A DNA stretch of 64,000 bases. It comes from Mesobaculum littorinae (GTDB lineage: Bacteria; Pseudomonadota; Alphaproteobacteria; Rhodobacterales; Rhodobacteraceae). How positions within the stretch are numbered: position 1 is the first letter of the stretch; the number at the start of each line of letters is the position of its first letter. Where the stretch lies: assembly GCF_004011175.1 (NCBI RefSeq), contig NZ_RQXX01000007.1, positions 62,304-126,303 on the forward strand, given 5' to 3'. A program made the translations under genes and the position numbers. This document shows, one piece after another, positions 53,604-63,143 of this stretch. The notes beneath the pieces are model-generated. The model was not told where the DNA came from. It saw only the letters and a list, made by a program, of their open reading frames with translations, and made no database searches.

Positions 53604-53636
53604 CCTTTGGTCAGGGCGTGGGCGATTGCCCAAAGG
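53604..53636. promoter_or_regulatory. Candidate operator between the divergent transport and hydrolase genes
   Basis: CCTTTGG (53604-53610) and CCAAAGG (53630-53636) form an inverted repeat with a 19-base centre that itself contains GGGCGTGGGCG. A+T-rich bases (AATAAAATGC, 53571-53580) next to it may be the -10 of the leftward promoter. No regulator gene is adjacent. Confidence 0.35.
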
Positions 53637-53704
53637 ATGGGCGCCCGGCCTTGACCTTGCGCGCGGCCGGTATCACGCTCGCCTCAACCGAGAAGGGAAG
53701 CGCC

Positions 53705-54865
53705 ATGACCACCCGCCTGAAACCACGCGAGATCCTTGGAAAACTCGTCTCGTTCCCGACCGTCAGCCGCGATTCGAACCTCGACCTCGTCGACTGGGTC
53801 GAAGGCTACCTGGCCGATCATGGCATCGCCTCGCAGCGGCACTGGAACGAAGACCGCAGCAAGGCCGCGCTTTATGCTTCGGTCGGGCCGGAGGTGCCCG
53901 GCGGCGTGGTGCTGTCGGGGCATACCGACGTGGTGCCGGTCGACGGGCAGGACTGGTCGTCGGACCCCTTCGTCCTGCGCGAGGGCGAGGGCAAGCTGTT
54001 CGGGCGCGGAGCGGTGGACATGAAGGGCTTCGATGCGCTGGCCATCGACGCGCTGGTGCGCGGGCGCGGCATGTCCCTCGCGCGGCCGATCCAGATCGCG
54101 CTCAGCTACGACGAGGAGATCGGCTGCGAGGGCGCGCCGCCCCTGATCGCGGCGATGGCGGACCTGCCGCGCGCCGCCTGCGCTATCATCGGCGAGCCGT
54201 CGATGATGCGGCCCGTGACCGGCCACAAGGGCGGCATCGGCTTCGAAGTCACAGTCCACGGGGTCGAGGTGCACTCCTCGCTTCTGCCGCAGGGCGTCAG
54301 CGCGATCATGGAGGCCGCGCGGCTGGTCCAGTGGGCCAACGACCGCAACGCCGAGCTTGCCGCCGCACCGCCCGACGCGATGGCGGCCCTGTTCGATCCG
54401 CCCTTCACCACGCTGCACGTGGGCAAGATCGCGGGCGGCACCGCCCACAACATCACCGCGCGGGAATGCCGGTTCTTCATCGAGATGCGCTGCGTGCCGT
54501 CGGACCCGGTCGAAACCTGGCGCGATGCCTTCCTGGCCGAGGTCGCCCGGGTCGAGGCGGCGATGCAGGCCGTCCGCCCGGAGGCCCGGATCGACGTACG
54601 CCCGACCTTCGGCGTGCCGGCGCTTGCCCCCGAAACGGACGGGGCGGCCGAGGAAACCGTGCGCCGGATCACCGGTGACAACGCCCGCCACGTGGTCAGC
54701 TACGGCACCGAGGCGGGGCATTTCCAGACGGCGGGCTATTCCTCGGTCGTGTGCGGGCCGGGCGACATCGCGCAGGCGCACCAGGCCGACGAATTCATCA
54801 CCATTCCCCAGTTCGAGGCGGGCGAAGCCTTCATGACCGATCTGCTGGAGAGCCTATGCCGCTAG
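53705..54865 (+). CDS. argE: Acetylornithine deacetylase-like M20 peptidase
   Basis: A 386-residue M20 enzyme from ATG 53705. Zinc motifs are SGHTDVVPVDG, GRGAVDMKGFDALAI with the bridging Asp, and YDEEIGCEGAPPL with the catalytic Glu. The form is that of ArgE (SFPTVSRDSNLDLVDWVEGYL). True ArgE releases ornithine from N-acetylornithine, but its place opposite a peptide transporter suggests a catabolic deacylase. Its stop overlaps the next start by ten bases, so the genes are coupled. Confidence 0.85.
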   Translation: MTTRLKPREILGKLVSFPTVSRDSNLDLVDWVEGYLADHGIASQRHWNEDRSKAALYASVGPEVPGGVVLSGHTDVVPVDGQDWSSDPFVLREGEGKLFGRGAVDMKGFDALAIDALVRGRGMSLARPIQIALSYDEEIGCEGAPPLIAAMADLPRAACAIIGEPSMMRPVTGHKGGIGFEVTVHGVEVHSSLLPQGVSAIMEAARLVQWANDRNAELAAAPPDAMAALFDPPFTTLHVGKIAGGTAHNITARECRFFIEMRCVPSDPVETWRDAFLAEVARVEAAMQAVRPEARIDVRPTFGVPALAPETDGAAEETVRRITGDNARHVVSYGTEAGHFQTAGYSSVVCGPGDIAQAHQADEFITIPQFEAGEAFMTDLLESLCR

Positions 54866-56214
54866 ACCTGCCCGACGGCCCCGTGACCGAGGCGCGCCCG
54901 CTGGAACATCGCGGCAGCCTGCCCGCCGAGGCCGACGTCGTCGTCATCGGCGGCGGCGTCGCGGGGGTGATGACGGCCTGGTTCTGCCGCAAGGCGGGGC
55001 AGCGCGTGGTGCTGGTGGAAAAGGGCCGGGTGGCGGGCGAACAGTCGTCGCGCAACTGGGGCTGGATCCGCCAGCAGGGCCGCGATCCCGCAGAATTGCC
55101 CATCGTGATGGAGGCGCAGCGCATCTGGACGGCGATGCAGGCCGAAACCAACGAGGATCTGGGCCTGCGCCAGACCGGCACCGCCTACCTGATCCGCAAC
55201 CGGGCCGACCTGAACCGCTACGAGAAATGGATGCCCTTCGCGCACGAACACGGGCTCGACAGCCGGATGCTGACGCAGAAGGAAACCGCCGATCTGCTGC
55301 CCGGCGCGGCGACGACGTGGCACGGCGCGCTCTGGACCGCCTCGGACATGCGGGCCGAGCCATGGATCGCCGTCCCCGCGCTGGCCCGCGCCGCGGTGCG
55401 CGAAGGCGTCGTGATCCGCGAAGGCTGTGCCGCGCGGCGGCTGGATATCGAGGCTGGCCGGGTGGCCGGCGTCGTCACCGAGCTGGGCCGGATCCGCGCC
55501 CCGCGCGTGGTGCTGGCGGGCGGCGCGTGGTCCTCGCTGTTCCTGCGGGCGCACGGCATCGCGATCCCGCAGCTCTCGGTGCGCTCGACCGTCGTCGCGA
55601 CCCAGGCACTGCCCGAGGTGTTCGACGGCTGTGCCGCCGATGACCGCATCGCCTTTCGCCGCCGGGCCGACGGGGGCTATTCGCTTGCACCGTCGAACTA
55701 CCATGACTTCTACATCGGACCCGACGCCTTTCGCGCATTCCGCAGCTTCGTGCCGCAGTTGCGCAGCGATCCCTTCGGGTCGGCCTACCGCCCCGCGGCA
55801 CCCGCGGGCTATCCCGACGCGTGGCGCACGCGGCGGAACTGGACGGGCGACGAGGTGACGCCGTTCGAGCGGATGCGGGTGCTGAACCCGCCCCCGCACG
55901 CGGGCAAGGCGCAGGAGGCGGCAAAGCTCTTCGGGGCGGCATTCCCGCAGCTGGGCGAGGTCCGGGTCCGGGCCGCCTGGGCGGGGATGATCGACACCAT
56001 GCCCGATACCGTACCGGTGATCGACCGGGCGGACAGCCTGCCGGGCCTGGTGATCCTCACGGGCCTCTCAGGCCACGGCTTCGGCATCGGGCCGGGGGTG
56101 GGGCGCGTCGCGGCTGACCTTGCCATGGACCGCGCGCCGGGCCACGATCTGTCCCGGTTCCGGTTGTCGCGCTTCTCCGACGGCTCGAAGATCGACCTCG
56201 GACCGCATCTCTGA
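54856..56214 (+). CDS. FAD-dependent oxidoreductase of the DAO family
   Basis: A 452-residue protein from ATG 54856. The FAD dinucleotide fold is VVVIGGGVAGVMTAWFCRKA; the second marker is NWGWIRQQGRDP, and GLSGHGFGIGPGVGRVAADL near the C-terminus completes the DAO pattern. Family members oxidise amino acids, sarcosine or gamma-glutamyl amines and give an aldehyde or keto acid. The substrate here would come from deacylation by the flanking M20 enzymes; that is inference. It overlaps the upstream gene and lies 21 bases before the next. Confidence 0.92.
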   Translation: MPLDLPDGPVTEARPLEHRGSLPAEADVVVIGGGVAGVMTAWFCRKAGQRVVLVEKGRVAGEQSSRNWGWIRQQGRDPAELPIVMEAQRIWTAMQAETNEDLGLRQTGTAYLIRNRADLNRYEKWMPFAHEHGLDSRMLTQKETADLLPGAATTWHGALWTASDMRAEPWIAVPALARAAVREGVVIREGCAARRLDIEAGRVAGVVTELGRIRAPRVVLAGGAWSSLFLRAHGIAIPQLSVRSTVVATQALPEVFDGCAADDRIAFRRRADGGYSLAPSNYHDFYIGPDAFRAFRSFVPQLRSDPFGSAYRPAAPAGYPDAWRTRRNWTGDEVTPFERMRVLNPPPHAGKAQEAAKLFGAAFPQLGEVRVRAAWAGMIDTMPDTVPVIDRADSLPGLVILTGLSGHGFGIGPGVGRVAADLAMDRAPGHDLSRFRLSRFSDGSKIDLGPHL

Positions 56215-56235
56215 CACGCCGAAGGAGCGCGCCGC

Positions 56236-57402
56236 ATGCCCGTCAAGAACCGCCTCGCCGAATTGCATGACACGATCACCGAATGGCGCCGGGATCTGCA
56301 TGAAAACCCCGAGATCCTGTTCGAAACGCATCGCACCGCCGCCATCGTCGCAGCCAAGCTGCGCGACTTCGGATGTGACGAGGTGGTCGAGGGGATCGGG
56401 CGCACCGGCGTCGTCGGGCTGATCCGCGGTCGCCGGACCGACTCGGGGCGTACCATCGGCCTGCGCGCCGACATGGACGCCCTGCCGATAGAAGAGGCAA
56501 CGGGCCTCGCCTATGCCTCGAAAACGCCCGGCGCGATGCATGCCTGCGGGCACGACGGACATACCGCGATGCTTCTGGGCGCGGCGCAGTATCTGGCCGA
56601 GACGCGCAATTTCGACGGCACGGTCGCGGTCATCTTCCAGCCCGCGGAAGAGGGCGGCGGCGGCGGCCGCGAGATGGTCGAGGACGGGATGATGGACCGT
56701 TTCGGCATCGAAGAGGTCTATGGCATGCACAACTGGCCGGGCCAGCCGCTTGGCAGTTTCGCGATCCGCGCGGGGTCCTTCTTTGCCGCGACGGACCTCT
56801 TCGAGGTCACGATCGAGGGCCGCGGCGGTCACGCCGCCAAGCCGCACGAGACGGTCGATCCCACGCTGGCCGGCGCGCACGTGGTGACCGCGCTGCAATC
56901 CATCGCCGCGCGCAACGTCGATCCGGTGATGCAGGCGGTGATCTCGGTCACCTCGTTCGAGACGTCGTCGAAGGCGTTCAACGTGATCCCCAGCCGGGTG
57001 CACCTGAAGGGCACGGTGCGCACGCTGGACGAGGGCGTGCACGATCTGGTCGAACGGCGCTTTTCCGAGATCGTCGAAGGCACCGCCGCCGCGATGGGCT
57101 GCACCGCCCGGGTCAGCTATACCCGGAACTATCCCGTGATGGTGAACTCGGACGCGCAGACCGCGTTCGCGGCCGATGTCGCGCGCGCCGTTTCGGGCAG
57201 CTGCGAAGAGGCGCCCCTGGTCATGGGGGGCGAGGATTTCTCGTTCATGCTGAACGCGCGGCCGGGGGCCTATATCCTGGTGGGCAACGGCGATACGGCG
57301 GCGGTTCACCACCCGGAATACGATTTCAACGACGCCGCGATTCCCGCGGGCTGTTCGTGGTGGGCCGAAATCGTAGAGCGGCGGCTGCCCGTCGACGGGT
57401 GA
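56236..57402 (+). CDS. M20 amidohydrolase (hippurate hydrolase-like)
   Basis: A 388-residue M20D enzyme. Metal-site motifs are RRDLHENPEILFETHRTA, RADMDALPIEEATG, MHACGHDGHTAMLLG and QPAEEGGGGGREMVEDG with the catalytic Glu. Such enzymes split N-acyl amino acids, hippurate or IAA conjugates. It is the third gene of an operon with the ArgE-like enzyme and the DAO oxidoreductase, opposite a peptide-type transporter. The specific acyl substrate is unknown. Confidence 0.93.
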   Translation: MPVKNRLAELHDTITEWRRDLHENPEILFETHRTAAIVAAKLRDFGCDEVVEGIGRTGVVGLIRGRRTDSGRTIGLRADMDALPIEEATGLAYASKTPGAMHACGHDGHTAMLLGAAQYLAETRNFDGTVAVIFQPAEEGGGGGREMVEDGMMDRFGIEEVYGMHNWPGQPLGSFAIRAGSFFAATDLFEVTIEGRGGHAAKPHETVDPTLAGAHVVTALQSIAARNVDPVMQAVISVTSFETSSKAFNVIPSRVHLKGTVRTLDEGVHDLVERRFSEIVEGTAAAMGCTARVSYTRNYPVMVNSDAQTAFAADVARAVSGSCEEAPLVMGGEDFSFMLNARPGAYILVGNGDTAAVHHPEYDFNDAAIPAGCSWWAEIVERRLPVDG

Positions 57403-57593
57403 GGGGGGCTGCGGTGCCCCCTTGGCCGGTATGGGCCATCATGCCTGGCCCGGTGGCCGCGTCGGTTGGCCCCGGGCCGCGGCGCCAGGGCAACAGGTCG
57501 CGAAAACCGGCGGACACCGGATCGGGGCGTCTTCGCTGCGCCTGACGGCAGCTCAACCATTAGGTATAACGGTCAGTTAGTAGTGACCCGAGT

Positions 57594-58838
57594 ATGATTG
57601 CCCCCATGCGCACCTATCCGATTCCATTCAACGAAGCCGATCGCCTTGCCGCCCTGCGTGCCTGCATGGCCCGGAAGGAAAAGGAAGGGGCCGTTTTCGA
57701 TGCGATGGCGGAGGCGGCGCGCAGCCTTCTGCGCGGCGGCGCCGGGCTCGTCAGCCTTGTCGAGGAGGACGAGCAGGTCTTTACCGGCATGGTCGGGCTG
57801 GATCAGCGGGCCACGCCGCGTAACTGGTCGTTCTGCGCCCATACAATTACCACCGATGCGCCGATGGTCGTGCTCGATACGCACGAGGATCCCCGCTTTG
57901 CCGACCAGTACCTGGTGCGCAACGCGCCGCATATTCGGTTTTACGCGGGCGCACCCATCATTCTTGCCTCGGGGCATCGCATCGGCAGCCTGTGCGTGCT
58001 GGACTGGGAGCCGCGCGAGATGCCCGCCCCGCACGAGATCGAGACGCTCGTGAACCTCGCGCGCTCGGCAGCGGCCCTATTCGATTCCCCCGCCGCCGCC
58101 GAGACGCCGCAGCACGAGGCCGATTCCGACTTGCAGGCCGAGTTCATGGCCCTGATCGCCCATGAACTGCGCACCCCGGTCGCGGTGATGTACGGCAATG
58201 CGCGCCTGCTGGAAACGCGTCTTCCCGACGGGCTGGAGCACCGGATGACCCGGGCCATCCGACGCTCCTGCGAAAATCTGACAGGGTTGATCAACTCCGT
58301 GATCAACTATGCCGATGCCTCGACGGGCGAGCTGGCCATCAACACCCGGAAGATGGATCTGCCCCTGCTGCTGGAGGATATAATCGAGGCCGAGCTTCCG
58401 GTGTTCCATGCCAACGACAAGGACGTCTGCCTGATCCAGTCGGATCTCGAGGCATGGGTGGACCTCGATCCCGACCATATCCGCATCGCCCTGACGAACG
58501 TGATCGAAAATGCGCGTCTGCACGGCGGCTCGTGCCTGACCGTGACGGTCAACCGGGATGAGTTGGGCCATGTCGAGCTGCGGTTCAGCGATAATGGCCA
58601 GTTGAAGGACAAGGCCGCGATCGAGAAACTCTACCAGCCGTTCCGCGTGGGCGAGAATGTCGACACCCGCTCCGTGGGGGGCTTGGGGCTTGGCCTGCCC
58701 CTGACGCGCAAGATCATCGAGCTGCACGGCGGCGACATGGGGGTCGAGGCCGGAGAGTTCGGGACCAGCGTCGTCCTGCGTCTGCCGGGCTGGCGGGTCA
58801 CGGAAGAAGAGCCCGCTCTGAAGCTCTCTTCCGGCTAG
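57594..58838 (+). CDS. GAF-domain sensor histidine kinase, orphan
   Basis: A 414-residue soluble kinase. A GAF domain fills about residues 30-160 (FCAHTITTDAPMVVLDTHED, FYAGAPIILASGHRIGSLCV). The phosphorylated His is in FMALIAHELRTPVAV; the ATP-binding domain has NVIENARLHGG (N box) and GGLGLGLPLTRKIIELHGG (G2). There are no membrane spans, so it senses a cytoplasmic signal. The start is uncertain: ATG 57594 or 57606 (MRTYPIPFNE), neither with a clear ribosome site. No response regulator gene is adjacent. Confidence 0.92.
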   Translation: MIAPMRTYPIPFNEADRLAALRACMARKEKEGAVFDAMAEAARSLLRGGAGLVSLVEEDEQVFTGMVGLDQRATPRNWSFCAHTITTDAPMVVLDTHEDPRFADQYLVRNAPHIRFYAGAPIILASGHRIGSLCVLDWEPREMPAPHEIETLVNLARSAAALFDSPAAAETPQHEADSDLQAEFMALIAHELRTPVAVMYGNARLLETRLPDGLEHRMTRAIRRSCENLTGLINSVINYADASTGELAINTRKMDLPLLLEDIIEAELPVFHANDKDVCLIQSDLEAWVDLDPDHIRIALTNVIENARLHGGSCLTVTVNRDELGHVELRFSDNGQLKDKAAIEKLYQPFRVGENVDTRSVGGLGLGLPLTRKIIELHGGDMGVEAGEFGTSVVLRLPGWRVTEEEPALKLSSG

Positions 58839-58868
58839 GGGGCGGGCCGGGGGGAACCCGGGGAGTTT

Positions 58869-59876
58869 TCAGCCGCCCGTATGGCTCATATGCCGGGGCA
58901 TCTGGCCGTCCAGCCGCTGCCGCGAATAGTCGAAATCATGGCCCTTGGGTTTCAGCGCGATGGCCGCGCGGATCGCGTTGTCCAGTGCCCTGTCGTCGCC
59001 CGGGAAATCCCGCAGCGGGGCGCGTAGGTCGGCCATGTCTTCCTGCCCCAGACACATGTAAAGCTCGCCCGTGCAGGTCAGCCGAACGCGGTTGCAGCTT
59101 TCGCAGAAATTGTGGCTGAGTGGCGTGATGAAGCCGATACGCTGACCGGTTTCCTCCAGCCGGACATAACGGGCGGGCCCGCCGGTGCGGTCGGGCAGGT
59201 CGGTGACGGTGTAGTGCTGCGCCAGCGCGCTGCGCACGTCCTTCAGCGACCAGTACTGCCCCAGCCGATCCTCGTTGCCGATATCGCCCATCGGCATGAC
59301 CTCGATCCATGTCAGATCCATGCCGCGCGCCGCGCACCATTCGGTCATCGGCAAGAGCTCGTCCTCGTTGAAGCCCTTCAGCGCGACCGCGTTGATCTTG
59401 ACGTGGATGCCTGCGGCCTGCGCCGCGTCGATCCCCTTCAGCACCTGGGGAAGCCGGCCCCAGCGGGTGACGCGGGCGAACTTCTCCTCGTCCAGCGTGT
59501 CGAGCGACACATTGATCCGGCGAATGCCCGCGGCATAAAGCGCATCGGCGAAACGGGCGAGCTGCGATCCGTTGGTGGTGATCGTCATCTCGTCCAGCGC
59601 GCCACTGTCGAGATGGCGTTTCATGCCGTCGAAGAAGGTCATGATATCGCGCCGCACAAGGGGCTCGCCACCGGTGATCCGCAGCTTGCGCACGCCGAGG
59701 CCGACGAAGGACGAACACATCCGGTCGAGCTCTTCCAGCGTCAGAAGCTCTTTCTTCGGCAGGAAGGTCATGTTTTCCGCCATGCAGTAGACGCAGCGGA
59801 AATCGCAGCGGTCCGTGACCGACACCCGGAGGTAGTCGATGCGGCGCTGGAACGGATCGATTAGGGGCGCGGTCAT
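58869..59876 (-). CDS. moaA: GTP 3',8-cyclase, molybdenum cofactor synthesis
   Basis: A 335-residue radical-SAM protein from ATG 59876. The N-terminal [4Fe-4S] cluster motif is [15 protein letters not shown] (CxxxCxxC). The second cluster is in [21 protein letters not shown]. The C-terminus ends in GG, which MoaA needs to complete cyclisation. It makes the pyranopterin precursor of molybdenum cofactor from GTP. The other moa genes are not in this window. Confidence 0.96.
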   Translation of the reverse strand: MTAPLIDPFQRRIDYLRVSVTDRCDFRCVYCMAENMTFLPKKELLTLEELDRMCSSFVGLGVRKLRITGGEPLVRRDIMTFFDGMKRHLDSGALDEMTITTNGSQLARFADALYAAGIRRINVSLDTLDEEKFARVTRWGRLPQVLKGIDAAQAAGIHVKINAVALKGFNEDELLPMTEWCAARGMDLTWIEVMPMGDIGNEDRLGQYWSLKDVRSALAQHYTVTDLPDRTGGPARYVRLEETGQRIGFITPLSHNFCESCNRVRLTCTGELYMCLGQEDMADLRAPLRDFPGDDRALDNAIRAAIALKPKGHDFDYSRQRLDGQMPRHMSHTGG

Positions 59877-60052
59877 GCCTTGGAGAGTAGGTGCCGCGGC
59901 GGTGCGGGACAAGGCCCCAAGGTCGGGGGCCGAGCGGGGCTCCGCATGTGGCAGGGTCGTCGGGTAGCCATCGGCCGGGGCGACAGCGCCTCGCCGCCGG
60001 GTCGCACGCGACCCATGTTCCCCCGTCGGGCGGACTAGGGTATCGTGACGCC

Positions 60053-60553
60053 ATGAAACAGTATCTCGCCCTTTCCGCCATGGTCGCGCTGGCGGCCTGC
60101 TCGAACCTTCCCAATCCGTTCGGTCGCGGTCCCGGCCAGACGGTCCCCGCCGCGGCGGGCCCGCAGGAGACCGGCGTGCCCGCCACCACCGGCGATCCCG
60201 TGCGGCCGCAGGCCCCGGCGCCCACCACGGCCGCACGCACCGCCGACGATTTCGACACGGTGTCCGAAGAGGAGAAGGCCGCCGCGACGATGGCACCCAC
60301 GGGCGGCGAGACGCGGTTGTGCGAAACCGTTGCCTCTCTGGGCGACCCGACCGATCCGGGCCTGTGGGTCAAGACGCCGCTGGTGTCCGAGACGCGGTCA
60401 GGCCGGATCGAGTACCCGTCCACTGGCAAGAGCGCGTCGGTCGAGCTGCGCCCTCGCGGCGGGTCGGGCGGCAGCGAGGTGTCGCTCGCCGCTCTCCGCC
60501 TGATCGACGCGCCGCTGACCGATCTGCCCACGCTGGTCGTCTACGCCGAGTGA
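60053..60553 (+). CDS. Small lipoprotein of unknown function
   Basis: A 166-residue protein from ATG 60053 with a lipoprotein signal, MVALAAC, and lipidated Cys16. After a Pro/Ala/Thr-rich stretch of about 40 residues the C-terminal half ([20 protein letters not shown] to PTLVVYAE) looks folded. It is divergent from moaA, which starts 177 bases upstream on the other strand. No family is recognised. Confidence 0.75.
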   Translation: MKQYLALSAMVALAACSNLPNPFGRGPGQTVPAAAGPQETGVPATTGDPVRPQAPAPTTAARTADDFDTVSEEEKAAATMAPTGGETRLCETVASLGDPTDPGLWVKTPLVSETRSGRIEYPSTGKSASVELRPRGGSGGSEVSLAALRLIDAPLTDLPTLVVYAE

Positions 60554-61181
60554 CGCGGGCGCGGGTGCGCTCCCAACGGACCTGAAGGGGCAGGGCCGGG
60601 CGGGGCGCCGTTCCTCACGGCGGGCCCGCAGTCTCTGCCAGGCAGAGTAACGTGTATTGTCCCGGCATGACGGCGGCTGCCAGGCCTTTTAAGAATGGCC
60701 GGGCAGCCGGGCCGGGAATACGGTCGCGGCCCATGCCGGACAGGGCTGCGATGTGCGACATGCGCCGTTAGGCCCTCTCCGGGCCGGGTGTCTTCCACCC
60801 TCGGCTGGGCTTGCTGGGCCGCCTTCGGAGCTGATGCACGCGCTCGTTGTGGCGAACAGGGACGGCATGAGGCGATACCTGCGGAGGGAACCAGCCTCGG
60901 GTTCGTGTATCGAACAAAGAAGTACTGATAAGTGAATGTTTGGTATAGTAATTAAGACTGTATACAATTATCACACCCATCCCCTTTCGGGCCTTCCGGG
61001 TTAGCCTGAGGTGGTCCGCTCTGCGCCATGAGGGGGAAGTCATTCGTCGGGTCGTCGATCTGTGGGCGGCTCTTTCGTTTTCTGCCAAGCCGGTCTACGC
61101 CTTGGGCTCATCGTACCGCGAGCTTGGGCGATCGAACTTGTCTACACGGTCTTCCACCCCGCATATCCGCCGGAGCCTCCC
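60554..61181. other. Long gene-free region with an A+T-rich island
   Basis: 628 bases with no supported gene. Around 60905-60985 the sequence becomes strikingly A+T-rich (for example GGTATAGTAATTAAGACTG and TATACAATTATC), unlike the rest of the window. A -10-like TATACAAT lies here, so it may be the promoter of gph or of an unseen small RNA. Frames to either side lack coding character. Confidence 0.6.
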
Positions 61182-61844
61182 ATGCGCTGCGTGATCTTCG
61201 ACCTTGACGGCACGCTGGCCGATACCTCGGCCGATCTGGCCGCGGCGGCGAATGCCTGCTTCCGCGAGGCGGGGTATGGCGAACTGCTGGACCCCGTGGC
61301 CGACCGGGGCGCAGCCCTGCGCGGCGGACGGTCCATGCTGCGCCTCGGCTTCGCGCGGCTGGGCCGCCCAGAATCAGACGAGATCGACGCCCTCTATCCC
61401 CGCCTGCTTGAGCATTACGGCGCCAACCTGCTGGTGCACAGCACGCTTTTTCCCGGGGTGGCCGAGGCCGTCGCGGCGCTGACCGCGCGGGGCTACAGGA
61501 TCGGCATCTGCACCAACAAGCCCGAGGCGATGGCGCATGATCTGATGACCGGCCTGGGTGCGCGCGACTGGTTCGGCGCGCTGGTCGGGGCCGACACCCT
61601 GACGGTGAAAAAGCCCGATCCTGCCGCGCTGCGAGAGGCCGTCGACCGGGTGGGCGGTGACATGGGCGCGACCGTGCTGGTGGGCGATACCGAAACCGAC
61701 CATCGCACCGCGCGGGCCGCCGGGGCGAAATCGCTGCTCGTCACCTTCGGGCCTGAGGGTGGGGATATCGCGCGGCTCGCGCCCGACGGCCTCTTGCATC
61801 ATTTCGACGACCTGGGGGCCGAGGTCGAAAGGCTGATCGGATGA
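61182..61844 (+). CDS. gph: Phosphoglycolate phosphatase-type HAD hydrolase
   Basis: A 220-residue HAD protein from ATG 61182 (CGGAGCC upstream). Motif I is VIFDLDGTLADTSADLAAAA, with the nucleophile Asp; motif II is the Thr in IGICTNKP; motif III is the Lys in KKPDPAAL and motif IV is VGDTETDH. The cap begins CFREAGYGELLD. The form is that of phosphoglycolate phosphatase, which makes glycolate for GlcDEF. It overlaps the next gene by four bases. A sugar-phosphate phosphatase is the alternative. Confidence 0.88.
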   Translation: MRCVIFDLDGTLADTSADLAAAANACFREAGYGELLDPVADRGAALRGGRSMLRLGFARLGRPESDEIDALYPRLLEHYGANLLVHSTLFPGVAEAVAALTARGYRIGICTNKPEAMAHDLMTGLGARDWFGALVGADTLTVKKPDPAALREAVDRVGGDMGATVLVGDTETDHRTARAAGAKSLLVTFGPEGGDIARLAPDGLLHHFDDLGAEVERLIG

Positions 61845-63097
61845 CCGGGCGCTCCTCCGACCACCCCTCGGACCGCCCCTCCGACCGCTTCCGGGGCAGC
61901 TTTACCCGCCAGTCGCCGCTGCCCGAGGCGGCGATCGCAGCGGCGACGGAGGTGCTGCGCCACGGCCGGTTGCATCGCTACACCCTGGCCCCCGGCGAGG
62001 CGGGCGAGGCCACGCTGCTGGAAGAGGAATTCGCCGCCTGGCAGGGCGCACGGTACTGCGTGGCGCTGGCCTCGGGCGGTCAGGCCCTGGCGATCGCGCT
62101 GCGCGCCGCGGGGGTGCGCCCGGACGAGCCGGTGCTGACCAACGCCTTCACCCTGGCGCCCGTGCCCGGCGCCATCGCCGCGGTGGGGGCGCGGCCGGTA
62201 CTGGTCGAGGTGGCGGAGGACCTGACCATCGACCTTGACGACCTGGCGGCGCGCGCGACTGAGACCGGGGCGCGGTGGCTGCTGCTCAGCCACATGCGCG
62301 GTCATATATGCGACATGGATCGCCTGTGCCGGGTGGCCGATGCCGCGGGCCTGCGGGTGATCGAGGATTGCGCGCATACCATGGGGGCGCGGTGGGACGG
62401 CGTCCGCTCGGGTCGGCACGGGATCGCGGCATGCTTCTCGACCCAGACCTACAAGCACATGAACTCGGGCGAGGGCGGTCTGCTGACGACGGATGATCCC
62501 GACCTGGCGGCCCGCGCCGTGCTGATGTCGGGCAGCTACATGCTGTACGACCGGCACCGCGCCGCGCCGGGGACCGAGGTCTTTGACCGTCACCGCACTG
62601 CTGTTCCCAACATGTCGGCGCGGATGGATGACCTGCGTGCCGCCATCCTGCGCCCGCAGCTGGCGGGACTCGACGCGGCCTGCGCCGAATGGACGGCGCT
62701 TTATCGCGTGGTGGAAGCCGGCCTGCGCGGCACGCCGGGCCTGACGCTGATCGACCGGCCTGCGCGCGAGGGGTTCGTCGGCTCTTCGATCCAGTTCCGC
62801 CTGCAGGGCTGGTCAGCCCGCGCCATCGGGGCGGTGCTGGAGGGCTGCGCCGCGCGCGGGGTGGACCTGCGCTGGTTCGGTGCGGCGCGGGCGCAGGGCT
62901 ATACCTCGACCTACCGTCACTGGGGCGGGGCCGCGGGCGCCACGCCCGATTTGCCGCGGACCGACGCCGTGCTGGCGGGGCTGATCGACATGCGCCTGCC
63001 GCTCAGCTTTTCGCGAGAGGATGGCGCCACGGTCGCGCGCATCGTGTCCGACGAGGTGTCGCATGCGCAGGCCCTTGCCGGGGACGTGGCGGAATGA
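61841..63097 (+). CDS. DegT/DnrJ/EryC1/StrS-family aminotransferase
   Basis: A 418-residue PLP enzyme. The family marks are LEEEFAAWQGARYCVALASGG, VIEDCAHTMGARW and the PLP lysine in FSTQTYKHMNSGEGG. A 30-residue leader rich in Ser, Asp and Arg precedes the fold. This family transfers amino groups to keto sugars, mostly for cell-surface sugars, but no sugar-nucleotide gene is nearby. It overlaps gph by the four bases ATGA, so the two are coupled. The substrate is unknown. Confidence 0.9.
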   Translation: MTGRSSDHPSDRPSDRFRGSFTRQSPLPEAAIAAATEVLRHGRLHRYTLAPGEAGEATLLEEEFAAWQGARYCVALASGGQALAIALRAAGVRPDEPVLTNAFTLAPVPGAIAAVGARPVLVEVAEDLTIDLDDLAARATETGARWLLLSHMRGHICDMDRLCRVADAAGLRVIEDCAHTMGARWDGVRSGRHGIAACFSTQTYKHMNSGEGGLLTTDDPDLAARAVLMSGSYMLYDRHRAAPGTEVFDRHRTAVPNMSARMDDLRAAILRPQLAGLDAACAEWTALYRVVEAGLRGTPGLTLIDRPAREGFVGSSIQFRLQGWSARAIGAVLEGCAARGVDLRWFGAARAQGYTSTYRHWGGAAGATPDLPRTDAVLAGLIDMRLPLSFSREDGATVARIVSDEVSHAQALAGDVAE

Positions 63098-63143
63098 TCG
63101 GCCGCGCTTTACCCCGGGGCCGGGCCGTGCTTTCTAGCGCGTC

